Shown here in pieces: positions 48,123-60,743 of a stretch of DNA of 64,000 nucleotides. Source of the DNA: Pseudoscleropodium purum (lineage: Eukaryota; Streptophyta; Bryopsida; Hypnales; Brachytheciaceae); NCBI GenBank assembly GCA_963969395.1, contig OZ017796.1, positions 34,524,243 through 34,588,242 of the forward strand. The letters run 5' to 3'. The notes below the pieces were generated by a model that did not search any database, was not told where the DNA came from, and saw only the letters and a program-made list of their open reading frames with translations. Every line of letters starts with the position of its first letter. Position 1 is the stretch's first letter. A program made the position numbers and the translations under genes.

Positions 48123-48320
48123 GAGGGGTTTATTACATTAGGGAGAATCATTGCCATTTATAACATTTGTATGCGGCCAAGACTAGGACCAATTGACAAT
48201 ATTACGTTAGAGAGGTTTATTACATTAGGAAAGGTCATTGCCATTCATGACATTTGTATGCAACCAAGACTAGGACCAATTGACTTACTTTAGAGAGGTT
48301 TGTTACTTTAGAGGTCACTT
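48123..48320 (+). repeat. Tandem repeat, about 85-bp unit, 2 copies plus a partial third
   Basis: Units at about 48123-48208 and 48209-48294 share GAGGTTTATTACATTAGG, CATTTGTATGC and CCAAGACTAGGACCAATTGA; GAGGTTTGTTACTTTAGAGG begins a third. Confidence 0.85.
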
Positions 48321-49389
48321 TTGATAGAAGTTCTAGTGTAGAACGAAGACTATCATTGAGGGAATTATCTCAAGAAATGGAGCATCCAATGAAATTCAAG
48401 AAAAAAATCTTTGCATTTGATATGCTAGGTATCTTCTACAAATACTTAATTGATGAAAGATGTGGGTACATAGATGTTTCCTACATTTCTATGCAATTGA
48501 ATTTTAATATTCTATATTATGCAAAATTCTTTGAATCGCACAATTTAAGTAGTTTGTAAGAATATTTTACCCCATTGCACAATGAAAGTTCATTGATTTC
48601 TATCTCTACCTAAGCAAGTCATCTATCCCATCTCCATGGTTGAAGCTTATAAATTTTAGATTCTCCCAACTATGATGAGATCAACTTTAGAAACGTTGAT
48701 TTGTCTTAATAACTTGATGCAAGTATATATAACTCTAATTTAATTACCAAAATCACACTATTTTGAATGAATACAACTTGAAATATCCTTATATTATATT
48801 ATTCTCTAGATTTTAGGGAATTTTATTAGAGTTCAATTAGATCAATATTCTATAGATTTAGAATTCAAAGCCATTAGGGGTCACTATAAGATTGAAAGCT
48901 TACACCTTCAATTTTGTTAAGTTTTGAGCCTATCAAAGTTTTGCTAGGACCTTTCAAATATCTAAATTTGGATTACATTTGCAAAGATTTAGCTTAACAA
49001 CCTTTATTCATGTCACTGAAGGTTTTTCTTATAATGATTCAAAATTAATTTCACTATTATTTTCTCCTTGAATAGGGACTTCAAAATAAAAGTCATGTAG
49101 AAGATTTTATGCTTTGTATGCTATACTTTCATTGCTACATTGTAATATACCAAAAGATGTTATATATAAATGTTATAATAAAATTATCATCTAACAACAC
49201 TTTGTGACGAGTCACAATTACCTTGAAGAACTTCTACATACAATACAATTGTGACTACATTACAATGCTTTAAATAATAAAGGTGCAGTGTATATGCCTA
49301 GTTTGGTATCTTCTACAGATTATGGTCAAATCTTGAAATTAAAATATGTACAAGATAACCATATATCATCTATACTTTAAGATAGACTC
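48321..49389. other. AT-rich spacer
   Basis: No gene is supported; a 67-aa ORF (48356-48559) has no recognisable product. Confidence 0.4.
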
Positions 49390-51700
49390 TTTTTTTCTTT
49401 GTTACAGTGAAATTGTTAGAATCATGCATCCTCTAATCATGTTCTTCATACCATTGGAAAACTCTCTACAAAGAAGGGTACATGGGTTTGCTTTTTAGTG
49501 TTTGGACCTATACTATGAAAGTTATTGAATTTTGAAGCTTTTATGAATTAAAAAATTAGAAATTATTCTTACTTTTATTTTGGCAATGGCAAAATGGTAC
49601 AAGACACAATAGTCCATTCATATCTTTAAAATAGGTTGTTTTGTTTTATTTGATAAGTTGAGATTTAACAAATCAGATGGTGTTTGTAGCATTATTAGTA
49701 CCACCCAGATGTTCTTTATGCAAAAGGATGCACAAACTTTGTTTTGTGTTGTTTGGACTTACAATGTGAAATTTAACGAATTCCAAAGTTTTTATGAATA
49801 AAAAAATTGAAGTAAATTATATTTTATTTTGGAAATTTCATAACTTTTGCATCACATGTTCATATGCTACAAAACAAAATCCTTCCTTTCTTTAGTGTAC
49901 AGAGCTTTCTATTCATGCCAATTTCACGGCATTTGGACCTTTAGTGTGAAAGTTATGAATTTTTTTTTAATAAAAAATTGAATGAAAAGATCTATTATTT
50001 TGAAATAACCATAACTTTTACATTACATGTCAAAATGGCACAAAACAAAGCCTTTCCACACCTTTGTGCATAAAGGTTCTTGTTTGTATCAAGAACACAA
50101 CCTCTCACACTATAATGTGACAGTTATTGAATTACAAAGTTATGATAAATGAAAAAATGATTTTTACCTTTATTTTGATTGTGGCAATGGCATAGGGCAC
50201 ACTAGTTTATACCTTAATTCCTAAAGATCAAAGACTATGTTTTCACCAAAAACACTCCCAAATTGCCATTTTTGATACAAGCACCAAATTTTAGATGAAA
50301 AACATTTTTAGACATATGTAGCTGTAGGATCTCACTATTTTGAGAAGATGTGAAAAAAAATTCAGAATTTTCCACTGTGTAGATTGCAAGATATTAATAT
50401 TTGAAGTGACTAAATTTTTGTTTTTGGTCTGCAAAAACTGGGTAGTTGGACTTCACAAGGTCACATTTGTATGAAAAAATGTCCAAAATGGTGGTTACTC
50501 TTTGAATTTATTTCTAAAAGGCAAATTGGCTATATGCTAGAGAAAACTTAGATCATTTGGAATTGCATAATATATAGGAAAAAAATAATAAATAGAAAGA
50601 AATATAAAATGATTTAAAACACTAAATTGTTAAGAATTTAATTATAAAATTAAAAAAACCCAATCCCAAATGTGTTAACGTAGTAATAAAGGATCTACAT
50701 CATATGTTTTTATTTTTTCTAAAATATAATAAAAAGTGAGTTAAATAAAAGACTCTAAAGTTTTTTTGAATAAGGAATTCATAACTATCCACAAACTAGA
50801 ATACCTCATAACTTTCATCTTCTAAATCAAAATGGAGGGATTTAAAGGTTTCCATATATATATATATATAAATCTAGAAAATCAATTTCAAATTTTTACT
50901 TTTGAAAAAAGTGATTTTTTAAGAAATTTTTAGGCTGCCTATCAAATATTGAAAATTACATATCATACAATAACTTTTGAACCATGTAGTCAAAAGTTAC
51001 AAAATTTTGGGGGCCTTTAAGCTACTCCTCAGGCACATGTGTGAAAATTTCAAAGGAAAAAAATAAAAATTCCATTTGTAATGAGCTGCTCAAAATCGCT
51101 ATATTGTCAAAAAGTACAGTTTGGTCCTTTAGAGGTTAAATGAGGCTTTTTATTTTATTTTGTTTGTTTGTTATGGTAAAATCTTTGGAATCATGTGTCC
51201 CTTGGTCATATTCTTGAACCTATAGGAAAGCTCTATTTGAATAGGAGTGCACAGACTTTGTTTCATAGCACTTGGATGAATGGTGTGAAAGGTATGGATT
51301 TTTTTTCTTTATTTTTGGATCTTAAATTTTTGCTAAATTGTGTATCTTTTAGACCTTGCGTCAATGGGTCAAATTCTAGGTGACATTAGAAAGATCTCTA
51401 CAAGGAAGGATATACGGGTTCTATTTTGTAGCTTTTGAATCTATGATGTAAAAGTTATTGAACTTCAAGTTTCACTAATGTACCCTTTGTTGTCACTACA
51501 TTAATTGCCAAAGTAGAAGTAATTTTCTAATTTTTTAATTCATAAAAGCATTAAAATTCAATAATTTTCACACTGTAGGTCTAAACTTCATGAAGCAAAG
51601 TTTGTGAACCTATCTTCATGGAGAGCTCATGAAAGAATTTGATTAGAGGATGCATGGTCCTGGAGATCTCACCATAACATGAAAAACCAAAGAAACAAAG
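49390..51700. repeat. Degenerate repeat region with inverted outer copies, split by a TTAA element
   Basis: About four units of 170-200 bp (49390-50213), each with TTTGGAC, GTGAAAGTTATTGAATT and a TTTATTTTGGCAATGGCA-like close, continue at 51140-51500 after the element 50214-51139. The block 51500-51700 is the reverse complement of 49390-49600 (ATGCATCCTCTAATCA and its inverse). Confidence 0.7.
50214..51139 (-). mobile_element. TTAA-type element group B, inverted copy (926 bp)
   Basis: On the minus strand it starts TTAACCTCTAAAGGACC and ends ATCTTTAGGAATTAA, with an interior collinear with 46125-47067. It sits inside the degenerate repeat region, which continues on both sides. Confidence 0.9.
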
Positions 51701-51708
51701 AACCTAAC

Positions 51709-51935
51709 TTAACTCTTAAAGGACAAAGGGGTGATCTTAGAAATCATTCCTTTCTATTACCATGTGAAATTTTTGCTTCAAAAACTGCAAAAGCACTCAT
51801 TGAAAGTCAAACTAAAGACCTTCCCTATTTACAACAAAATTCCGAAAATGAGTAGTTGAACTTCTATCCTAGTACTAGAAAAATTCCATGTCATTCATTG
51901 GACACCAAATGTCCTTGTTGACATTGAAGGGTTAA
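51709..51935 (+). mobile_element. TTAA-type element group E, 227 bp
   Basis: It starts TTAACTCTTAAAGGACAAAG and ends ACATTGAAGGGTTAA. The interior (GGGGTGATCTTAGAAATCAT, ATTACCATGTGAAATTTTT) recurs at 59961. It is the shortest member of the set. Confidence 0.8.
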
Positions 51936-52033
51936 ACAACAAGCATGTGCTACATTTTCTATGATAGTACACTAAACCCTTTCAATGAGAGCCTTCGAGG
52001 AAATACAGGTTTCGAAATGCAGTCACATGTGAT

Positions 52034-52271
52034 GATCAACGCCCCAAGGCTGAAGCACACGAACGAGGGCTGAAAAATACACACCCGAGGGCCTTGGAGA
52101 GGAAGAGAGACAAGCTAGAGAGGCAGGGTGCAGCGGAAGCGTCCAAAACACACGAAAGGCAGGAGCGGAAGGCAAAGCCACCGAGACACCCTAAATGCAC
52201 CGCGGGCAGGGCCGGACAGAGACACGATGAGCACCGAAAGGTGGGGCGGGAGTCCGAAAGAGGCAGCAAGC
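52034..52271. mobile_element. GC-rich 238-bp insertion flanked by an 18-bp direct repeat
   Basis: AATGCAGTCACATGTGAT stands at 52016-52033 and again at 52272-52289. The DNA between is far richer in GC than its surroundings and purine-rich on the plus strand. It has no terminal inverted repeat and no A-tail. Several overlapping ORFs on both strands match nothing known. The long duplication suggests a retroposition or repair event. Confidence 0.75.
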
Positions 52272-52289
52272 AATGCAGTCACATGTGAT

Positions 52290-52866
52290 AACAACTCCAG
52301 ATATGAAAGTTGTTCAATCAAAATCAAATGTGTACATATCACAGCTTGACGGATTCTGACAATTTTGCAATCATAGAGAGCATCATGAAAACATGGTGGT
52401 GAGAATTGTGAAGAGCCCCAAACCTTAATTTAAGCCTTTTGTGCAACCTGTTCGATACCATAAAACAAGCTAGGCAAGCTCCACAATGGTTTAAAACTGC
52501 ATCATAAAGGGCCATAAAAAAGTAATGGAACTGCTCTTGATGTAACGAGGGAATTCTATTCTTTGAGGTTCAGCATCGTTACAACGTGCCAGGTAGAATC
52601 ATTAACTTCCACCACTACATCCCTAAAGGACAAAGTAACCGGAATCTGGTCTCTCCTAGTATATTATAAACAACCCCGTGCCCTGCGAGTTGAGCCACCA
52701 ACAAATGTATGTTGACAGTATTCACTTCCAGACATGGCAAGATAGTGTGCTAGAAAAATTCTTTACAATAACAGAAGGAAGGAATTTCAGCATGGCTACT
52801 AGCTCTCTGCCTCCAGAATGGTCAGCAAAATCAACAAAATTTCCTCACACCAATTCTAGAGTGTCT
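52290..52866 (-). other. 3' flank and probable 3' UTR of CUL4
   Basis: Moderate GC; no separate gene. The 84-aa plus ORF at 52678-52932 overlaps the last CUL4 exon and is a shadow. Confidence 0.45.
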
Positions 52867-55800
52867 CTAAGCCAGGTAGTTGTATATCTGAGGATTGGCT
52901 TTGTCCCTTTCAAGGTACTCACGATCAATTAGGCTCTCAATTCTCTTCTTCAAATCCGCAGGTTTGATTGGAAACTTAAGCTGCAGATGAAGTGAAACAT
53001 ATGAGTCAGACTCACTGAAAATGAAGGAAAATCCAACAATTGCAACCTCATTTTGCATAACCCATAAACTGCACAAAGTAACCTAACAATAAGCCCTAGC
53101 AATCGGATACATACCTGCTGAAACAGTTCAGTTATCAACAGCGTATGGCTCAACACCTTGCGAGTTTTCATGATCCGGACAATGGCAGCATCAATCTGTA
53201 ACATAGCTCACAATCGCCAAAGGATCAACAAAAGACAATAGAGTCTTCCTAACCTGTTGGTAATAAAAGATACCATAAACAGAAATGCCTGTATAGATTC
53301 CATCAAGTGCAACTGAGAAAACAAGTGAAGTCAAATCCACAATATTCAAACCTGATATTGACGATCTTGAAACACTCGCTCTGTCGTACTAGTATTCTCC
53401 TCAATAGTTTCCTTCAACTGTATAGCATTGACCTGATGTAATACAAGACGAGCTATTAATACGAAGATCAGACTCTTCTCCAACCATATTTATAGCCTTC
53501 ATGAGGCAGGAAATAAATAGTAGAAGCGCAGTACCTTTATTCTGAAAAGTGGTGCAACAAAGTCCTCATTCAAGACAAATGTGTCTTCATCTTCCACTTC
53601 TCTGCCCTTAGGTTGCTGCATGCATTAAAACAAACCACCCAACCCCTGTCAGTCTAGGACGAACGTTCTGATTCTAGATAATAAAAGCACCTAATTCCCA
53701 AGATGCACAAAGTAGTCAACTTTAAAATTACCATATAAACGGCTAACTAGTCGATCCTTGCCAAGTGATTAAAAGGTTCAGTCAGGATTCATTCAGTACC
53801 TTGTTTAAAACACGGACTTTACCACAAGCTAGTGACTGAAGAATTCTTCGGAGCTCTTTATCTTCGATTGCAGAAGTATCTTTAATTTCCTGGAAAGTTA
53901 GGGACTGGGCGTCGTTGAAAAGCATAAGCACCACAGTCTGCACAGAGCCAAAAGAAAATTCCATCAGATATAGCATGTAAAATAAATCATATCAAAGGGC
54001 GCCAAAATAAAATATTACCCAAACCGTCAATATTCTTGAAGCAGCAACAAATATTCAAGCTATCACGGATGACTTCACCTGGAAAAGAGAAACAGAAAGC
54101 TCCTTCTTTCCTTTCGGGAAATTCGACTTCAGCACACAGTGACCCAAGGAGTTTTGCCACATCAGTCGCCGCCCACTGTGCTTACTCAGGTAGAACTCCT
54201 TAAATATATCCTGGTATACATTGAGTTCATGTGGTAGCCTGACCTCCATGGGCGGGTATGTAGGCCAATAGCTGCACCATAAAAATAAAAAAGTAACATG
54301 AGATGCAGAATTTGGGGACAACTAGCACTACCACCAAAAAAAATCCATTAATCATTCGATACAAACGGGAATTGCAGGATTCAAAACGAATCCAACAAGA
54401 AACAGAAGATTTCAATAGTTGTCAGAAACAGTACCCAGTAGTAAGAACATGAACGTTCATCTCGATCCCGGAGGGAAGTTTCAGCCGTGCCTGAGCAGAC
54501 TGCCTAAATGACTCATTGATTTCTCGTGAAAGCTCAATATCCTGCATAAGCAGAAGGAACAAAAGTAAGTATAATTTGGTAAGACACGAATAAATAGAAA
54601 CTTCAACTTACTTCTTTAAGATAATACCTACCCTGGATTCCTCATATATTCCTTAATTCTACCTTGAAAACGCAAGAAACATGAACAGATTGGAAATACG
54701 TAAGAGGAGAAAGCTGAACTTAGACAACTACAATATAATAATATTTAGTGGTACCTACCCTTCTTGATTTTAAATTCTATATTATTTTACTCTTGATAAG
54801 TTTTCTTACCAAGATCATAGATATCAGTACTATTCAAAGAGGAGTATCTCTATAAACATAGATGTTCAAATAATTCATGGAGAGTAAAAACCTATAGCAT
54901 TACTACATCAATTAGTGTAGCTAAAGCCAGCGGAAATCAGGAGCGTGTTTCTATTAGACCCGCAATCCTACGGTCCAAGGTATATATCTCAGAATTACCG
55001 CCCCCCTGCGAGATAGACTGTGGTACTCTAATAGAAACTGAAAAGAGCTCAGATCGAAGAAATAGAGTAAAATAAAGTGTAACATTAATTGCGAAGGGAG
55101 AAATCCTTACCTTAAACATTCCTTCCAGTTTATTTGTGAATTGACTGCCGCATTCTGTCTTGAGCTGTGAACACAGTAAGGGGGTTGATATCAAGATACG
55201 TCCATGAGGCTAGATAGTCAACCTCTAATTCGAAAGGAAAATCAAACAAAGCAAACTGAAACTCACGTCACCCTGTTTCTCAAGCACATGCAGTAAATGC
55301 AGTGTCAAAAACCACCTCTATAATCGTGGAAGGTTACTTGGAAAAAACTGTGGCAATTTCTATCTACTCAGTACCTTTGATATCATGGATTTCTCAGCAT
55401 CAATGGAAGCGCTCTTTCCTAGAAGCAACCGTTTAGCCAAATCTTTCTTGTAGAAAGCTTCGAACACATCTTTACCCTGAGGATGACATAAAAGGCAGAC
55501 GTCAAAATCGACATCCAGTCCATTACAAATGTTAACCCAAGCACTATCCATAAGAAGGGCTCCAATTCAACAAGTAATGTGCAAGAGGCATAAAACGCTC
55601 TCCCATCAGACGCAACTAACATTATGCCTGTGGAAGAACAACAACGAAGTTCTGGAGAAATGCACCACATGAAGTTCTATACGTACCTGAATAAATCTAA
55701 AAAGCACAAGCACTTTATCAAGGATGCCCTCCAGTTCCTCTTCCGAGGTCCCCTTATTTCCAGCACGCAGCTTTCCATCAATGAATTTGGCAATAAGCTC

Positions 55801-58800
55801 AGCGGGTCGGTTCTGGACACCACGACAAACAAAATATCAGCCACATTCAGGCTCATAAAATCACCTTCAAAAGTGACAACAAAAACTGCGGTATGGTTTT
55901 CACCTGTAAACAATCCAAAGCTAAGATTCCACTGCAAATATTATATACCTGACGCAGATTGATCAGATGCTCAAATGCATCCTTCAAAGTATTAGCAAAA
56001 GTTTCATTTCTAGAGAAGCTCTCTTCCAAGATAGCATCAAGTCGGGCTTTCAAATCTAGGAGCCAAGACACCATGTCCTTATCCTTCTCTTCATCCATCA
56101 CAGTGCTGTTGCCCGTTGCCTTGATGTAAGTGCTTAACGCCAGTTTCAGGGACTCCAGAGCATTTACTCGTGCATAAAGCACGTACATCCGTTGCAGATC
56201 CGCCACACGATTTGCATCCATGAGCATACCAAATCCCTGCAGCCCCAGAAACACAAAACACAGTTCATAATCATTTCACGGCATGACCGATTTATACTGC
56301 AAAATCCGAGGGAGCAAGAAGACATCAGAGCTGAGAAGATCTCAACACCATAATATACTACTGCTTGGGCAATGCCTAAGTGATAAGGACAAGCGAATAT
56401 GAAAAACAAATCAATTGTAAGCCACAATACGGTACATTCAAATCAACTATCTGCGAAGTGCAAGAAAGAATGTGCTCCATAATGCAACATACATACTTGT
56501 CTCTCCAACTGGCTTAAGAATTTCTACATGCATCTAAAAGGCTCGTGCGACAAAATTCATGAAAGAATGTAGATATTATTATTGCACCTTCTCCAGAATA
56601 GCAGCCGTGTGGCGACTAAGAAGCTGTTTTTCGGCAGTGGCCACCAACAATTTTCGTGTACTCCCATCCAGATAGAGCAAACATCGCTCATTCTCCTCAT
56701 GTAGTCGATTCTGCAAATGCAAAGCAAACCGAAAGCACATGGATTTCGGTCACCAAAATCCATGGAAGAATGTACATTTGTAAATACACTGAAATGACTA
56801 AGATCTTAGCTTCCTTCACGCAGTTCAAAAACTTATTCACTCACCTCGACATGTTTGAGGTAATCAGGCACGTCTGTTTGCTGCATAAAGCGTGTCCCTT
56901 CAGCTGCATAGAAGTCAGCAGTGCAATCTAGGAACTGCCTCTCAAAACTCTCAGAGTATATACCAAGAGCACTGAACATACGCAACAAATGTTTCAGTAA
57001 ACTCCTATCCACAGTCTCTCCCATCCTGCAGGCAGGCAACCATGTACAGCACGATAAGTATATAATACAAAACGTTTCGAAGTAAGAGATCATATCAGCA
57101 AGAAGCGAAACACGTCCCTAAATTTTGCCTGAAGACTCTCAACATGCGTACTAAAATGAAAAACTTGAAAGTCACTGAATCGAATATACTTGCCATACCT
57201 AGCTGCTAACTCGGAAAATACACTCACTACCTATAAAAAATACCACTGAATCTCACCTCTCCTTCTCAATAAGCCTGAGAAGACCAGAGACAGTCTTAGA
57301 CTCGACTTCTGGGCATGCTGAAAGGTGGAGACGGAAGAGCTGCAAACCCATATCCCATAAAGATCGAACACCTGAATTCTGGATAACATAGGTTCGATCC
57401 AGATAAAGCGCAATGCTACGGATAACAAGCATTTGGTCGCAATGGTCTTGCCAGCAACTCTCAACATGGGACAGGAATACGACAGCGTCAGGACTCCGCC
57501 CCAGAAGACCTTTCAGCTTCACTGAGATGTGACTTTCACACTCCTGCTGCAATCTTCCGTACAGATTTCCTGCCATCTTATGAAGACAGAGATCCTCCAC
57601 AGCCTGTGATAATACACGGATGGGAAGTATTAAAACCCTAAGTTACTCAAAGGTTAAACAATCTTGATTACTGCAAGGACTTTCAACCACAATACATAAT
57701 CAAAATCATATGATGGCCGTTCCCGAAACGAATGTCAAATGAGAGCATATAATCATTTTAATATTTTAGCCGTGCCAAGTGAACACTGAATAAATTTCAC
57801 AACCAATAAACACCCTGTACCTCCAGAAATAAACAAAATTATATCCATTTTCAGGATCGATCACGTGGGGCGTGTTCATTTAAAATATGCCACTGTGTAC
57901 GAACAGAGAAACTGCATACCCGGTATAGCTCCTCCAAACTGCAATTCACGGGCTGCTTTAGGTGAATTGCAGTTACAGCTTCCTTGATCTTGGCCCATGT
58001 TGACTCTTCAAAGTTCTTAGGTAACTTTGGCTTATCTGCAAAGAAAGCCAGGACACCTCAGAAACTCCAGAAAACAAAAACGCACACCCGCTTCTTGTAA
58101 TAAATATAACCTATTCATAATGCAGACAGTGAAACCGGAATAGGGGAAGCATCACAGCAGTAAGTGAATAAAACAACCACGCCAGACGTTGGCTGTAGCA
58201 ATCAACCTCAAAGCATCATCCTGTGCTTATTGCCAAATTATGCAGAGCAGCGGCCTACACGGATGAGACTGGTCAACCATCAATCAACCGAAAACCCCAA
58301 GTCGTAAGGAACCGTAATTCACGATTCCTTTCCAAAACCCCTCAAGATTTCCGGGATGAGATATATGCTCCACTAAGTCATCTCATGCGTCACAACAGAG
58401 AACCCTCAGCCCTGACTCGACCGGAAAAGAACGGAAAATTCCAAACAGGTTAAATCTTGAGACTACGGCATAAGATGCAAAACAAAATTGAAAGTAGCTC
58501 TTAAATCCGTTTCCGTGCCAGCTACGCAGAGTTCATCTTCGACAATAATAGCACTCGTAAGGAACACATTAAAGACTGCCAACTGGAGATTCTGCATCCA
58601 CATTCTCGATTGTCTCCGCTAATTTCAAGTAAACATAAAATGTCCTTGAACAATGTATAAGCTACATACAGATTGCAAAGATGTTCAGAAATATTTCCAA
58701 CGAGAAGATGAAGAGATTTGCAATCCACGAAAGCCTGGTCAAAGTCCCGCGACTTAATTCCAGTTAATCAGCAGAAAAAACGGAAATGCTACATAACCTT

Positions 58801-59187
58801 AGTGAATCGACTAAAATATGAGTTCCCAAAAGAAGGCAAACCTTTGAATGGCTTGATAACCAACTTCTTCGTCGGCTGCGGGGGAGTGGCTTTCTTCCGA
58901 GACAAGTTGGCCGTTGTCCCAATCCCAGGACTATTGCTCAAGGTGACCGCTGACGCCGGTCCCGCAGGGTACGATCCCGTGGAAGCCAGATGATCCTCCA
59001 CACCATCCATAAACATCACATCGGAGCTGTTCTCCTCCACCATCATCCCTCCCTTCCCATTCTTCTCAAACTCCAGTATCGACGTCTGGTTCTTAGGTTT
59101 CTTCGTTGCTGATATCATATTCGGCGAGATGCCACCACTTCCTCCTCCTCCGCTACTGCTGCTGCTTAATCTCTTTTTCTGCGACAT
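52867..59187 (-). CDS. CUL4: Cullin-4, scaffold of CRL4 (DDB1-based) E3 ubiquitin ligases (16 exons, 825 aa)
   Basis: Exons: 59187-58842, 58035-57920, 57603-57257, 57025-56845, 56710-56588, 56236-55949, 55812-55687, 55476-55375, 55164-55111, 54541-54435, 54271-54079, 53937-53800, 53615-53535, 53432-53352, 53195-53115, 52980-52867. All have GT..AG junctions and keep one frame. CUL4 holds DDB1 and its substrate receptors at the N-terminus and RBX1 with an E2 at the C-terminus, in the nucleus. Seen here: a Ser/Gly-rich N-terminal tail (about 1-105), the CUL4-type motif KLVIKPFK at its junction, cullin repeats ([10 protein letters not shown], residues about 320-330), the cullin homology segment ([33 protein letters not shown]) and the neddylation site VRIMKTRK with Lys771 as NEDD8 acceptor. 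The protein ends [16 protein letters not shown]. Arabidopsis CUL4 is about 790 aa; the extra length is in the N-terminal tail. The ATG at 59187 was chosen because it opens a Lys/Ser-rich CUL4-like start; a GTG codon further upstream is in frame but unlikely. Confidence 0.97.
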
Positions 59188-59382
59188 CAAATTCTCCCTG
59201 CCCGCCCCGAAACGAAGGGCACCTGAGGGCACCTAAAGGCATCTAAGGGCCCCGCCCGAATCTCGCCCCTCCAACACTCCCTCGCATCGCTCGCTTCACA
59301 CCAATTCTCGCCCTCACCACTCGCCCTAACACCTCTCACCAAACCTCCACACCCAAACCACACCAAACCCTAATCACATCCA
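59188..59382. promoter_or_regulatory. CUL4 leader and possible bidirectional promoter
   Basis: GC-rich, C-rich on the plus strand. It contains a telobox-type AAACCCTAA (59366-59374), common in leaders of plant housekeeping genes. It separates the CUL4 ATG from a plus-strand ATG by only 195 bp. Confidence 0.45.
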
Positions 59383-59562
59383 ATGCCTACGGAAGATGTC
59401 CCAAACACCACCGCATCGACTCTCACGAACGCCACACCATCGCCAGACACAGCAATGGCCTCTCCGTCCGAGGTCCTCGCGGTCCTGGGGCAGTTCTCGT
59501 CTTTGCCCGGATCGTTTGAATTGCGGAAAGATCACGCCAAACTCCACCATCCGAGACGATAA
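59383..59562 (+). CDS. Short plus-strand ORF divergent from CUL4 (59 aa), possible truncated gene
   Basis: The ORF MPTEDVPNTTASTLTNATPS..SEVLAVLGQFSSLPGSFELR has codon usage (C/G third positions) like a real first exon and follows a typical plant leader. It ends at TAA 59562 near an A-run. No family is recognised. Either a gene was cut here, an exon continues through a missed donor, or the frame is by chance in GC-rich leader DNA. Confidence 0.3.
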   Translation: MPTEDVPNTTASTLTNATPSPDTAMASPSEVLAVLGQFSSLPGSFELRKDHAKLHHPRR

Positions 59563-59960
59563 AAAAAAGAAATGTAGGAAAGCGGCCAGACGCTTCCAAA
59601 GCTGGCCTAACTTGGGAGGGGGAGGGGAGGTGCGAGATTGCGATCCTCAAGGGGGGGGAGGAGCTGGTGGCTGACTTGATGTTGCGACGGTGGAAGGCTT
59701 GCAAAGCAGCCACAGCAGCAGCAAGCAGCAGCAAGCAGAACAGTAAGCCGACGCAAGTTTTACTTGGGCCGGGGGCTTGTACAGAAGTTACCTTTGTGGT
59801 TCGGTTTTACTTCATGTTCGTCAGTTCAAGGAAACAGCGGACGTTCACGTCACTGGCCTCATGACGAGGCTTGGTGATTCGTGACCCCTTTTTTCAAAGC
59901 AATATTTTTTTTTTAAATTTTTTAAATTTTTAATTTTTTGACCATACCGTGATAACATTA
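59563..59960. other. GC-rich flank upstream of CUL4
   Basis: It contains purine-rich GGGGGAGG blocks and GCAGCAGCAAGCAGCA repeats. ORFs on both strands (103 aa minus, 65 aa plus) have no family match; composition alone can explain them. Confidence 0.4.
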
Positions 59961-60272
59961 TTAACCCTCAAACGCCAAAGGGGTGACCCTCAAAATCATC
60001 CTTTTTTATTACCATGTGAATCACTAGCCCCCAAAATTGCAAAAGTAGTCATTGTAGGCAAACTATTGTAGAAGATCTTCCGTTTTTAAAACAAATTTTG
60101 AGGATGAATAGTTGTACTTTAGTCCTATACAATTTTATTTTATTTGCAACCAAAAAATATATGGTAACCCTCCACACAAATCCATTTTGTTGGCTACATT
60201 TCTTGGGACAGAAGCTATTTGTTGATTTCAATTTTAGTCAGAGTTTATTTTTTTCTAACAAGATAATTGCGC
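59961..60272 (+). mobile_element. TTAA-type element group E, partial copy
   Basis: It starts TTAACCCTCAAACGCCAAAG and matches 51709-51935 (GGGGTGACC, ATTACCATGTGAA, GGATGAATAGTTGTACTT). A matching right end was not found; another left-type start (TTAATCCCTTAAGGAC) follows at 60273. Confidence 0.6.
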
Positions 60273-60743
60273 TTAATCCCTTAAGGACTAGGGGTAGTCT
60301 AGATTTCTAAAATTGTGAAGATGTATTATAAAATGAAAGTTGAATTAGTAATATAATAATGATTTTTAAAACAATAGTTGTAGAATATGATTCATTGGAT
60401 CATATCTATATAATAAAATCAACTAGTACATTATGATTTTTCAAAATGTTAAGTTCTAATTACAGTGATTTCGGAACATTTTTATTTTAGTTTTTTGTCA
60501 AGTTGTTTTTGAAGCATTGTTTTTTTAATTGAAGAAGTTGCTTTTTTAGACTTGACCTCCAAATCCCTTTTGAATTGTAGAATATTTGCAAAGCAAAGTC
60601 TTAAGAACCTATATTATATTGATTTTAAAGAGCTAACACAAGAATCTTCAAAAAAATCAATGAATGAAAAAAAATGAATTTTTGTGTGGGTTAGGGTGTG
60701 CTATTTGCATTCATTCATTATTTGAAATTTGAACATTTGGTCC
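60273..60743. other. AT-rich spacer beginning with a TTAA-type left end
   Basis: TTAATCCCTTAAGGACTAGG opens at 60273 without a clear partner. The stretch ends where GGTCCTTAA meets the group D element at 60744. No gene. Confidence 0.4.

Noticed and set aside
58718..58993. 91-aa plus ORF at the CUL4 start
   Set aside because: Antisense to CUL4 exon 1.
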